Assembly (NCBI GenBank): GCA_018065815.1
Contig: JAGHSP010000162.1
Location: 1-22,234, forward strand
Direction: 5' to 3'
Source of the DNA: Candidatus Sodaliphilus limicaballi
GTDB lineage: Bacteria > Bacteroidota > Bacteroidia > Bacteroidales > Muribaculaceae
Length of the DNA: 22,234 nt
Made by a program: the position numbers and the translations under genes. Positions 14,028-22,195 of the stretch are shown here, in pieces. Below the pieces are notes generated by a model. The model saw only the letters and a list, made by a program, of their open reading frames with translations. It had not been told where the DNA came from and did not search any database. Each line of letters begins with the position of its first letter. Positions within the stretch are counted from its first letter, which is position 1.

Positions 14028-16091
14028 ATGCGCGTCAACGAACTGGCGCCCAAGGTGTATATCACCGCCCTGCTCATCGACAACAAGGAAGTGATTCCTG
14101 GCACCGAGGACTCACCGCTCGACAAGAGCATCATCTTCAGCGACAAGATCACCCTGTCGCACGACCAGTCAAACATAGGCTTCAACTTTGCCGCGCTCAG
14201 CTATGTGATGCCCGAGGCCAACTCCTACGCCTACAAGATGGATGGCGTGAACAGCGACTGGATTGAGACCAGCAACTCTCACAGCGTCACCTATGCCAAC
14301 CTCTCGCCCGGCACTTACACATTCAGGGTAAAAGGCAGCAACAGCGACGGTGTGTGGAGCGAGCAGGAAACCGTGCTTCACATCACCATACGTAACCCGT
14401 GGTGGAACACCATCTGGGCATGGATAGCCTACATCCTCCTGCTTGCGGGATTCTCGTGGTGGGCATTCCGATTCATACGCGCCATCAACAGCCGCAAGGC
14501 GCAAGAACGCCTGCAACACTTTGAGAGCGAGAAGGAAAAAGAACTTTACCGCACCAAGATAGACTTCTTCACCAGCATAGCCCACGAGATACGCACCCCG
14601 GTGACACTCATCAACGGCCCGCTGGAGAACCTCATGGATATGGACATCGTGGATCCCGAGATCAAGCGCAACCTCAGCACCATGAGCCGCAACACCAACG
14701 AGCTGATGGCGCTGATCAACCAGCTGCTCGACTTCCGCAAGGTGGATAGCAACAAGATGGACATCAACACCGTGTCAATCAACATCTCCAGCATGCTGCG
14801 CGAGTGGGTGCGCAAGTTTGAAGAGGTTGCCCACGCCCAGCACCGCTCGGTAGAGCTCATTGGAGCCGACGACAAAGCCTACGTGCTCGCCGACCGCAAC
14901 TCGGTGATCAAGATTCTCAACAACTTGTTCTCTAACGCCGTGCGCTATGGCGACACATTCATCAAGATAACCCTCACGGTCGATGGCGACGAGACACGCA
15001 TCACCTTTGTGAACGACGGCGAGACCATCCCGCCCGAGTCGCAAGAAAAGATATTCGACGCCTTCTTCCAGATGACCCACAATGCCAACGCCTCATCAAG
15101 TTCGGGCATAGGCCTGTACCTGGCTCACTCACTTGCCGAGCTGAATGGCGGCAAACTCAACTATGACATCGTGGACGGCAACAATTCGTTCACACTCACG
15201 CTCAAAACACTCAAGTCGGAAACCGCCGAGGCCATCGAGGGCAACGACATGATAGCCGACGACGAGCTCGACACCAGCGACGACATGCAGCGCAGCGAGA
15301 TCATCCTCGTGGTTGATGACAATGCCGATCTGCTCACCTTCATCAGCGAGAAACTGAGCAAGCTCTACACCGTCAAGACGGCCGAAAACGGCGTCAACGC
15401 CTTGAAGGTGCTCAAGGAGCAACCCATCGACATCGTGATAAGCGACATCATGATGCCCGAGATGGACGGCATCGAGCTGTGCAAGCACATCAAGGGCGAC
15501 ATCGAGATGAGCCACATCCCCGTCATCCTGCTCACAGCCAAGAATGACCTTGACAGCAAGGTCGAAGGACTGCGCATAGGCGCTGACGCCTATATCGAGA
15601 AACCCTTCTCGTTCAAGTACCTGGTGGCAAAACTCGCGTCAATCTTCGACAACAAGCGCCGCGAGACCGAGGCGTTCAACCGCAAGCCCTTCGTGCCCAC
15701 GGGCAACATGGGCATGAGCAAAGCCGACGAGAAGCTGATGAACAAGATCGTCGAGACCATCGAGGAAAATATTGAGAACCCCAACTTCGGCGTCGAGGTA
15801 CTCGCCGAGCGAGTGTACATGAGCCGCAGCAGCCTGCACCGCAAGATCAAAGCCATCTCGGGCAGCTCACCCACCGACTTCATCCGCCTCATCCGCCTCA
15901 AGAAAGCGTCGGCGCTCATAGCCGAAGGCAGCTACCGCACCGGCGAGGTGTGCTACATCGTGGGCATCAATTCACCGTCATACTTCATCAAGCTGTTCCA
16001 GAAGCAGTTTGGCATGACCCCCAAGGAATTTGAGAAGCAGCAGCGTGCAGCACAGCAGGCTGCCAAGCAGCAAGAAGAGGAAGAAAAGTGA
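14028..16091 (+). CDS. HTCS C-terminal fragment: histidine kinase, receiver, AraC HTH
   Basis: 687 residues from the first ATG after the amber codon. Only CTG codons occur earlier in this stretch, and there is no signal peptide. Order: Y_Y_Y domain (about residues 50-110, ending NLSPGTYTFRVKGSN); membrane segment WAWIAYILLLAGFSWWAFRF; HisKA H-box SIAHEIRTPVTLI; ATPase N box NLFSNAVRYG and G box SSGIGLYLAHSLAE; receiver with phospho-acceptor Asp in DIVISDIMMPEMDG and Lys in YIEKPFS; and AraC HTH (VYMSRSSLHRKIKAISG to SPSYFIKLFQKQFGMTPKEF). All output residues are intact, so only the link to the sensor is broken. GH43 begins 41 bases downstream. Confidence 0.85.
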   Translation: MRVNELAPKVYITALLIDNKEVIPGTEDSPLDKSIIFSDKITLSHDQSNIGFNFAALSYVMPEANSYAYKMDGVNSDWIETSNSHSVTYANLSPGTYTFRVKGSNSDGVWSEQETVLHITIRNPWWNTIWAWIAYILLLAGFSWWAFRFIRAINSRKAQERLQHFESEKEKELYRTKIDFFTSIAHEIRTPVTLINGPLENLMDMDIVDPEIKRNLSTMSRNTNELMALINQLLDFRKVDSNKMDINTVSINISSMLREWVRKFEEVAHAQHRSVELIGADDKAYVLADRNSVIKILNNLFSNAVRYGDTFIKITLTVDGDETRITFVNDGETIPPESQEKIFDAFFQMTHNANASSSSGIGLYLAHSLAELNGGKLNYDIVDGNNSFTLTLKTLKSETAEAIEGNDMIADDELDTSDDMQRSEIILVVDDNADLLTFISEKLSKLYTVKTAENGVNALKVLKEQPIDIVISDIMMPEMDGIELCKHIKGDIEMSHIPVILLTAKNDLDSKVEGLRIGADAYIEKPFSFKYLVAKLASIFDNKRRETEAFNRKPFVPTGNMGMSKADEKLMNKIVETIEENIENPNFGVEVLAERVYMSRSSLHRKIKAISGSSPTDFIRLIRLKKASALIAEGSYRTGEVCYIVGINSPSYFIKLFQKQFGMTPKEFEKQQRAAQQAAKQQEEEEK

Positions 16092-16132
16092 CAAAGAGAT
16101 ACTTATATAAGGTAAAAAGATTAGATTAAAAT

Positions 16133-17125
16133 ATGAAAACATTGAGTTTTATCATCTTCAGTATTATTGCCACCTCGATGTGCGCAATGGGATCGTTCAC
16201 GCCTGGCGAGAAGTGGGCCGACACCGACGGCCGTCACATCAACGCCCACGGCGGCGGCATCATGTATCACAACGGCACTTACTACTGGTATGGCGAGTAC
16301 AAGGGCGACTACACCTACCGCTCACCCGGCGTGGGCTGGGAATGTTACCGTGCCGAGGCAGGCGGTGTGTCGTGCTACTCGTCAAAGGACCTATACAACT
16401 GGAAGTTTGAGGGCATAGCCCTGTCGCCCGACACCGTCAACACCCACAGCGACATCCACCCCACCATGGTCATCGAGCGCCCCAAGGTGATTTACAACGA
16501 GACAACAGGCAAGTTTGTGATGTGGATGCACATCGACAACCACGACTACAGCAAGGCAAGCGCCGGCGTGGCAGTGGGCGATTCGCCCACCGGCCCGTTC
16601 ACCTATATTGAAAGCGTGCATCCCAACGGCCAGATAGCCCGCGACCTCACCGTCTATAAGGACGACGACGGCAAGGCCTACCTCATCTACTCGTCGGAGG
16701 GCAACGCCACCATGCAGATCTCGCAGCTCACAGCCGACTACCTCAAGACCGTGGGCACCTACACCCGCAACTTTGCCGACAAGTTCCGCGAGGCACCCGC
16801 CATCTTCAAGCGCGGCGGCAAATACTACATCGTGTCGAGCGGATGCACCGGCTGGTCGCCCAACGAGGCAGAATATGCCGTTGCCGACTGTATAACAGGG
16901 CCTTACACCACAATCAACAATCCCTGTCGTGGCAAGGATGCCGACAAGACATTCTATGGCCAGAGCACATTTGTTCTACCCGTTCAGGGCGTTGAAGATA
17001 CCTTCATCATGATGTTTGACAAGTGGAACAAGGTCGATCTCATCGACTCTCGGTACATCTGGCTACCTATCAAGTTTGAGGGCGACGAACTCACCGTTCC
17101 CTGGCAAGACCAGTGGAGCCTGTAA
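16133..17125 (+). CDS. GH43 exo-beta-1,3-galactanase-like glycosidase (subfamily 24/34 type)
   Basis: 330 residues with a Sec signal peptide (about 1-20); a single five-bladed GH43 domain with no extra carbohydrate-binding module. Blocks INAHGGGIMYHNGTYYWYGE, VSCYSSKDLYNW, IERPKVIYN, DSRYIWLPIKF and WQDQWSL match, from memory, the fungal exo-beta-1,3-galactanase type. Candidate residues: acid Glu115 (IERPKV), modulator Asp171 (ARDLTVY), and Gln277 (FYGQSTF) where that subfamily uses glutamine. The usual N-terminal GH43 base aspartate is absent. Probable role: release of galactose from beta-1,3-galactan, as in arabinogalactan proteins, in the periplasm or at the surface. The gene lies 41 bases after the HTCS frame. 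Confidence 0.82.
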   Translation: MKTLSFIIFSIIATSMCAMGSFTPGEKWADTDGRHINAHGGGIMYHNGTYYWYGEYKGDYTYRSPGVGWECYRAEAGGVSCYSSKDLYNWKFEGIALSPDTVNTHSDIHPTMVIERPKVIYNETTGKFVMWMHIDNHDYSKASAGVAVGDSPTGPFTYIESVHPNGQIARDLTVYKDDDGKAYLIYSSEGNATMQISQLTADYLKTVGTYTRNFADKFREAPAIFKRGGKYYIVSSGCTGWSPNEAEYAVADCITGPYTTINNPCRGKDADKTFYGQSTFVLPVQGVEDTFIMMFDKWNKVDLIDSRYIWLPIKFEGDELTVPWQDQWSL

Positions 17126-17186
17126 CCCGTTTCCACTGATTAAAAATGCTGTCCTTGCGGTTATATCACACTATTTTTCTACTATT

Positions 17187-17202
17187 TGCAACATCTGTTG
17201 CA
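17187..17202. promoter_or_regulatory. Palindrome overlapping the -33 region, candidate operator
   Basis: TGCAACA-TC-TGTTGCA, perfect 7-base arms around two bases. Its right half contains the TTGC that is the best -33 candidate for the next promoter, the position expected for a regulator-binding site. Confidence 0.45.
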
Positions 17203-17231
17203 TAAGGCGTGAAAAAGTGTAATTAACTTTG
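17198..17231 (+). promoter_or_regulatory. Promoter of the VCBS-GH2 pair
   Basis: TAACTTTG (17224-17231) is a full -7 match. TTGC (17198-17201) is a partial -33 at 22-base spacing. The -7 box overlaps an in-frame upstream ATG (17229), which is therefore not the translation start. Confidence 0.6.
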
Positions 17232-17273
17232 CAAATGAAGATATATACACAAAAACTAATACACAAACGAAAT

Positions 17274-19265
17274 ATGAAATACGGTTTTACATTGAGCATG
17301 CTCCTGTGCCTGGCGGCAACCGCTGGCGCGCAGACTCCCGGAGCCAGCAGTAATATCAAGTTCCAGCGCGTAGCAACCCCCGTTCCCAAGCAGACAGCAG
17401 TGGGCGGTCAGCAAGCTGGCGAGTTCTACCACTCACAGTACACTGGCGCCGCATGGGGCGACTACAACAACGACGGCTATCTCGACGTTTATTATAGCGA
17501 CCGCAACACTCACGTCAGTTCGTCAAACACCCAGTCCAACCTGTATCGCAACGCCGGCAACGGCACTTTCACCCGCGTGGCCTGGGCTCCGTTTGCGGCA
17601 ACTGCATTCTCAACCCCCGTGTGGCTAGACTTCAACAACGACGGCCTGCTCGACATGTTCATCTCGGGTGTGTCATCATGGGGTTACCGTTGGGACGACG
17701 ACAAGACAAACCTTGACCTTCCCAAGTGCCACCTGTATATCAACAAGGGCATCGAGGCCGACGGTTCTGCTTCATACGAAGAGATCACCAACTGCGGCGT
17801 TCGTCCCGTGTTCAACGGCCTGAGCGGCGGCAAGGGCCACATGGCAGCTGCGGCAGGCGACTTTGACAAGGACGGCTACACCGACATCATCCTCACCGGT
17901 TTCGACGAGCCCGCGCGCCGCGACACCGAGACTCCTCACCTCGCAGTGCGCACCTGCAAGCTCTACCGCAACATCAAGGGAGAGCGCTTTGAGCTCGTTG
18001 AGGCACCGCTGGCTAATGGCAAGCAGTTTGAGGGTCTGTGCGACGGTAGCGTGACAATGGTTGACCTCGACGGCGACTCATGGCTCGACATCGTGGCCAA
18101 TGGTTACGACACCAAGCACGAGAGCTCGCTCCACATTTACTGGAACAACGGCGACGGCACCTTCACCGAGGAGGAAACCGGCGTTAAGGGACTCTCGGCC
18201 GGCATCACTGCCGTGGGCGACCTCAACAACGACGGCCGTCCCGACCTGGTGATGGGCGGTATCTACGAGAATACCAACAGCAAGAAACTCTACATCGCCC
18301 AGAACCTGGGCAACCGCCAGTGGAGACTCGTGACTCCCGAAGAGTTTGAGGGTATCGACGGCGCGCAGATCTCGATAGGCGACGTCAACCAGGACGGTCT
18401 CGTTGACCTTCTCGTGGGCGGTCACGGCCAGCAGCACGAGCACACCACATGGCTCTATGCCAACCAGGGCAACTTCAACTTCACCCCCGTTTACGCGCAG
18501 TATCTCGACACATTCGGCAAACTCGGCCACTTCAACCGAGTAACCCACGGCAACCAGCACCTCATCGACTATGACAACGACGGTTATCTCGATGCATGGA
18601 GCAGCGGTTGGAGCAACGGTATGTGCAGCAGCGGCTGCCTCACCGAGATTTACCGCAACACAAGCTCTACCAAGGGCGTGGCTGCCAATGCAGCGCCCGA
18701 GGCACCCACGTCACTCACCGCCATTGCGGGCGAGAACGGCCTCGTGACCTTCACCTGGGTTGCTCCCAGCGACGACTTCACACCCGAGGCTGCATTGCGT
18801 TACAACTTCTACATCAAGCGCCAGGGCAGTGAAAAGACCTTCATGGTTCTCCCCGCCGACCTTGCTACCGGCTTCGTGCGCGTGGGCAACACCACCGGCG
18901 CTATCCAGAGCTGCAGCTACAAGTTCAAAGTCACCGAGAGCGGCATGTATGAGTGGGGCGTTCAGGCCATCGACAACGGCAACCGCGGCAGCAAGTGGAC
19001 ATCGGCGGTCAGCAAGTTTGACGTGAGCGGCATTGACGACGTGAACACCAATGCGACCCAAGGTAAGGTGTGGGCAAGTGCTAAGACTCTTTACTACACC
19101 TCAATGGACAATGCAACTCTCACTGTTTACAAGGCAGATGGCAAGCTGATTGAACAAGCAGCAGTAAACGGCAGCGGTTCATTGAACATTGACGAGGCTG
19201 GCGTTTATGTTGTTGCTCTCACAAGCAATGGCTCGTCTTACACAACCAAGGTTATCATTCGCTAA
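17274..19265 (+). CDS. Secreted VCBS/FG-GAP seven-repeat protein with fibronectin-like and C-terminal sorting-like domains
   Basis: 663 residues from ATG 17274, chosen because the signal peptide starts there (cut near AGA-QTP) and earlier ATGs lie in or next to the promoter. Seven calcium-loop motifs D-x-N/D-x-D-G-x-x-D are present, from DYNNDGYLD to DYDNDGYLD, which suggests a seven-bladed integrin-alpha-like propeller. Motif four, DLDGDSWLD, has Ser in place of Gly. A fibronectin III-like domain follows (about residues 470-590, APEAPTSLTAIAG onward). The last 65 residues, including LTVYKADGKLIEQ and GVYVVALTSNG, resemble a T9SS type A/Por-secretion tail. Such proteins are probably surface glycan or protein binders with no proven enzymatic role. 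It is followed after five bases by GH2, so they are cotranscribed. Confidence 0.82.
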   Translation: MKYGFTLSMLLCLAATAGAQTPGASSNIKFQRVATPVPKQTAVGGQQAGEFYHSQYTGAAWGDYNNDGYLDVYYSDRNTHVSSSNTQSNLYRNAGNGTFTRVAWAPFAATAFSTPVWLDFNNDGLLDMFISGVSSWGYRWDDDKTNLDLPKCHLYINKGIEADGSASYEEITNCGVRPVFNGLSGGKGHMAAAAGDFDKDGYTDIILTGFDEPARRDTETPHLAVRTCKLYRNIKGERFELVEAPLANGKQFEGLCDGSVTMVDLDGDSWLDIVANGYDTKHESSLHIYWNNGDGTFTEEETGVKGLSAGITAVGDLNNDGRPDLVMGGIYENTNSKKLYIAQNLGNRQWRLVTPEEFEGIDGAQISIGDVNQDGLVDLLVGGHGQQHEHTTWLYANQGNFNFTPVYAQYLDTFGKLGHFNRVTHGNQHLIDYDNDGYLDAWSSGWSNGMCSSGCLTEIYRNTSSTKGVAANAAPEAPTSLTAIAGENGLVTFTWVAPSDDFTPEAALRYNFYIKRQGSEKTFMVLPADLATGFVRVGNTTGAIQSCSYKFKVTESGMYEWGVQAIDNGNRGSKWTSAVSKFDVSGIDDVNTNATQGKVWASAKTLYYTSMDNATLTVYKADGKLIEQAAVNGSGSLNIDEAGVYVVALTSNGSSYTTKVIIR

Positions 19266-19270
19266 TAAGC

Positions 19271-22099
19271 ATGACATCTAGAAGCATACTTTTAAACATA
19301 TTCGCAATTATTTCACTGTGTGCCAGTGCCGAGGTTATACACCTCGACGGCACACAGTGGTTGTTTTCGCGCATCGACCGCACCACCCCCGTCAGCACCG
19401 CCACACTCGACGGCGCCGGGAAGACCATTGACCTGGGCGCGCCCAGCAAGGTGAGCGAGGTGGTGATCACCTTCGACGGCGACGCGGTGCAGTGGATCAA
19501 GGCAAATGCCCAGGTGAGCGATGACGGCAAGCAGTGGACGCGCGTCTCGAGCAAGGACGACATCAAGTGCCAGGCCAATATGGTCAACGACATCACTACC
19601 GTGGGTAACACCGTGGGGCTCACGCAGGTAACAGGCAGCACCAGCGCCATCGTGAGCGTGCAAGGCAGCTGCCGCTACGTCAAGGTTGAGCTTGAACGCA
19701 CCATGGACAACGACAAGCACGACATCGAGGCTCCCGTGGCAACGATAGATGTCAACCCCATGGTAGATTACAACGTGATTCACGACGCAGCCACCGTGGC
19801 ATGCGACGACAGCGCGTGGGAAAAAGTGGGCGTGCCTCACTGCTACAACGAGAGCGACTCCTACCTCAACGGCACCACTGGCGAACGCTGCTGGCGCGGC
19901 GAGGTGTGGTATCGCAAGCACCTCACCATCGACAAGAAAAACAAAGGGAAGCACATCTTGCTTGAATTCCAGAGTGTTAACATAGGTTGCACGGTATATG
20001 TCAATGGCCACGCCATCAAGGGCAACACCGCTGTGCCCCAGCCGGGTCCTGTGACCCACGTGGGCAGTTTCCTGCCGTTCACCGTGGATATCACCCCCCA
20101 CGTCAACTGGGGCGGCGACAACGTGATTGCCGTGAACGTGAGCAACAAGAAGGACACATTCTTCACCTGGCCATGCTTTGCCGAGAACGAGGGCTTCGGC
20201 CAGGCAATGGGCGGCATCACCGCACCCGTGCTCATGCACATCAAGGACGACGTGCACATTCCCACCAACAGCTACTCGCCCACCGGCAAGTGGGGCACCT
20301 ACTACGGCACCCTCAACGCCAGCAAGGACAAGGCGGTGCTGCGTTTCATGACCGCTGTGGATAACGACGGCGACCGCATGGCACGCGTCACCCTCAAAAC
20401 ACGTCTGCTCGACCATCGCGGCAAGACGGTGCTCGCATTTGAGCAGACAGCCATCGCCCCGGCGCATGGCTCGTGCACACTCGACCACACCGACTCTATC
20501 AAGAATCCCACGCTGTGGTACCCCGTGGGCGGCAGCGGCACACCTTATTTATATAAGGTAGAGGCCAAGACCTACGTTGACGGCAAGTGCACCGACGTGC
20601 ACACCGAGCAACTGGGCATACGCACCATCACGTGGGACGATGACTACTGCTACGTCAACGGCGAGAAAACCATCTTGCGCGGATTTGGCAACCGCAACAT
20701 CTATCCTGGCCTGGGATCGGCAGTCCCCACTGCATTCCAGTGGGAGGAGATTGCTCGCATAGCCCGCTGCGGCGGCAACTCGCTGCGTGTGGGCCACCAG
20801 CCTCCGTTTGTAGAAACCATCGAGGCGTGCGACGCACTGGGCGTGCTGCTGTTTCTCAATAGCGGCGACGGCGAGTGGTCGCTCAAAAACGAGCCCGCGC
20901 TCACCTACAAGCGAGAATATGACCGGGATGCTATCATCGCCTTCCGCAACCACCCGTCGATCCTCGTGTGGGAGTCAAACAACGGCCTGGCCTACGACGG
21001 CGTGAAATATCTGCCCAACTACACCCAGGAGGAAGCCGAGAAGTGGGATTTCTACGCACCGCGCATCGTGATGAACCGCGACGGCTATCCCCGCGAGTGG
21101 GACAGCAGCAAGCGACTCATGGTGGGCTATACCAACCGCTACGAGAAAGTCAAGGGCAGCCCCTCAATCAACACCGAGGTCTATGGCACAAACTGGAGCG
21201 GAAACCCCAGCTGGTGCATCGCCCGCCACGACTACGACAACGAGAAAGCGTTCACCCGCTTCTATGTGCAAAACTATCTCGACGACCTCAAAAACCACGC
21301 CTGCGGCTGGCTACACTGGATGCTCAGCGAGACCTACGGCGAGGGCTACACCATCTACCTCAACGGCATGCGCAACCAGAAGAGCCTAGGCTCGTGTGCC
21401 ATGGACGGCAACCGCTTCCCCAAACTCCCCTACCGCGTCTATGAGAACGCGCTGTGGGTGCCCTACTCTACCCGCCCCGGCGTGGCGTTGCAAAGCCACT
21501 GGAACTACTCTGGCATTCAGAACGTTGACGCATGGAGCAACTGTCCGCAGGTGGAACTATTTATCGACGGCGTGTCACAAGGTAAGGTGACCCCCGACGC
21601 CAACACCAAGCAGTGCACATGGAAGGGCATCGAGTGGCGCCCATCTGTCGTCACTGCTGTGGGACTCGACGAGAACGGCCGCGAGGTGTGCCGCGATGAG
21701 ATTGCAACCGCCGGCAAGCCTCACCGCATCGAACTCACCGTTGACCGCTGGAGCGACCGCCCCGACAGCGGAAACTTCACTCTTCGCGCCAACGCCAGCG
21801 ACGCTTTCACCGTGACAGCCCGCATCGTCGATGAGCAAGGACGCTGGTGCCCGCGCGCCGAGAACAACATCACCTTTGAGGTTGAGGGCGAAGGCGTGTA
21901 TAAGGGTTCTTACAACTTCTACATCACCCCGGGCAAGGGACTGTCTTACCATGCCCCGGGCGACCACGAGCTGCAAGCCGAGGGCGGACTCATGCGCGTA
22001 GCAGTGCGCACCACCTTCAACCCGGGCAACATCACCGTCAAGGCGACGTCACCCGGCTTGCTACCCGGCGAGTGCTCAACAGTTTCAAAAACTAGATAA
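19271..22099 (+). CDS. Large GH2 family protein with atypical acid/base motif
   Basis: 942 residues with a Sec signal peptide (about 1-20). Residues about 20-150 look like an F5/8 type C (discoidin-like) binding domain (LDGTQWLFSRID to CRYVKVELE). Next come a GH2 sugar-binding domain with GVPHCYNES and VYVNGHAI, an immunoglobulin-like domain, and a TIM barrel (EKTILRGFGNRNIYPG, NSLRVGHQPP). The nucleophile candidate is Glu636 in NTEVYGTNW. At the acid/base site the usual N-E is N570-N571 within VWESNNG, so the glutamate is absent there, though Glu568 is close by. A C-terminal DUF4982-like or Ig region follows. The stop codon and last three codons (Lys-Thr-Arg) come from repeat A5. Substrate unknown. 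The context suggests a beta-galactoside, or a catalytically altered binding role. Confidence 0.85.
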   Translation: MTSRSILLNIFAIISLCASAEVIHLDGTQWLFSRIDRTTPVSTATLDGAGKTIDLGAPSKVSEVVITFDGDAVQWIKANAQVSDDGKQWTRVSSKDDIKCQANMVNDITTVGNTVGLTQVTGSTSAIVSVQGSCRYVKVELERTMDNDKHDIEAPVATIDVNPMVDYNVIHDAATVACDDSAWEKVGVPHCYNESDSYLNGTTGERCWRGEVWYRKHLTIDKKNKGKHILLEFQSVNIGCTVYVNGHAIKGNTAVPQPGPVTHVGSFLPFTVDITPHVNWGGDNVIAVNVSNKKDTFFTWPCFAENEGFGQAMGGITAPVLMHIKDDVHIPTNSYSPTGKWGTYYGTLNASKDKAVLRFMTAVDNDGDRMARVTLKTRLLDHRGKTVLAFEQTAIAPAHGSCTLDHTDSIKNPTLWYPVGGSGTPYLYKVEAKTYVDGKCTDVHTEQLGIRTITWDDDYCYVNGEKTILRGFGNRNIYPGLGSAVPTAFQWEEIARIARCGGNSLRVGHQPPFVETIEACDALGVLLFLNSGDGEWSLKNEPALTYKREYDRDAIIAFRNHPSILVWESNNGLAYDGVKYLPNYTQEEAEKWDFYAPRIVMNRDGYPREWDSSKRLMVGYTNRYEKVKGSPSINTEVYGTNWSGNPSWCIARHDYDNEKAFTRFYVQNYLDDLKNHACGWLHWMLSETYGEGYTIYLNGMRNQKSLGSCAMDGNRFPKLPYRVYENALWVPYSTRPGVALQSHWNYSGIQNVDAWSNCPQVELFIDGVSQGKVTPDANTKQCTWKGIEWRPSVVTAVGLDENGREVCRDEIATAGKPHRIELTVDRWSDRPDSGNFTLRANASDAFTVTARIVDEQGRWCPRAENNITFEVEGEGVYKGSYNFYITPGKGLSYHAPGDHELQAEGGLMRVAVRTTFNPGNITVKATSPGLLPGECSTVSKTR

Positions 22100-22134
22100 A
22101 AAGAACCGTCCCTTTTATCTAGTTTTATCTAGTC
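22087..22134 (+). repeat. Family A palindromic repeat (A5), supplies the GH2 stop codon
   Basis: Arms AAAAACTAGATAAAA (22087-22101) and TTTTATCTAGTTTTA (22113-22127) around AGAACCGTCCC, followed by a further TCTAGT. The TAA stop at 22097-22099 lies in the left arm. Further right, TCTAGAAAATCTAGA (22160-22174) is a second small palindrome with related bases. Confidence 0.95.
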
Positions 22135-22195
22135 GACAGCGTCAAGAAAATAACAAACATCTAGAAAATCTAGAACTATAAAAAAGATATAGACT

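Larger units (their letters stand above)
12090..16091 (+). pseudogene. HTCS regulator interrupted by an in-frame amber codon
   Basis: One 1,333-codon reading frame broken only by TAG at 13902-13904 (codon 605). The frame is identical on both sides and the sequence stays conserved across the break: LVKFPPSTGAC, stop, then IYTPHNGLPGNQFNY, a standard HTCS motif. Read through, it gives the full HTCS order: signal peptide; 14 Reg_prop blades (two seven-bladed propellers, the last blade just after the stop); Y_Y_Y domain; one membrane segment; HisKA with His832; HATPase; receiver with Asp1119; and AraC-type HTH. HTCS proteins sense oligosaccharides in the periplasm and activate their PUL. A CAG-to-TAG change is the simplest origin, though a sequencing error or polymorphism is possible. 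Confidence 0.8.

Noticed and set aside
17229..17273. ATG at 17229 or 17235 as start of the VCBS gene
   Set aside because: They overlap or immediately follow the TAACTTTG -7 box; the signal peptide begins at 17274.
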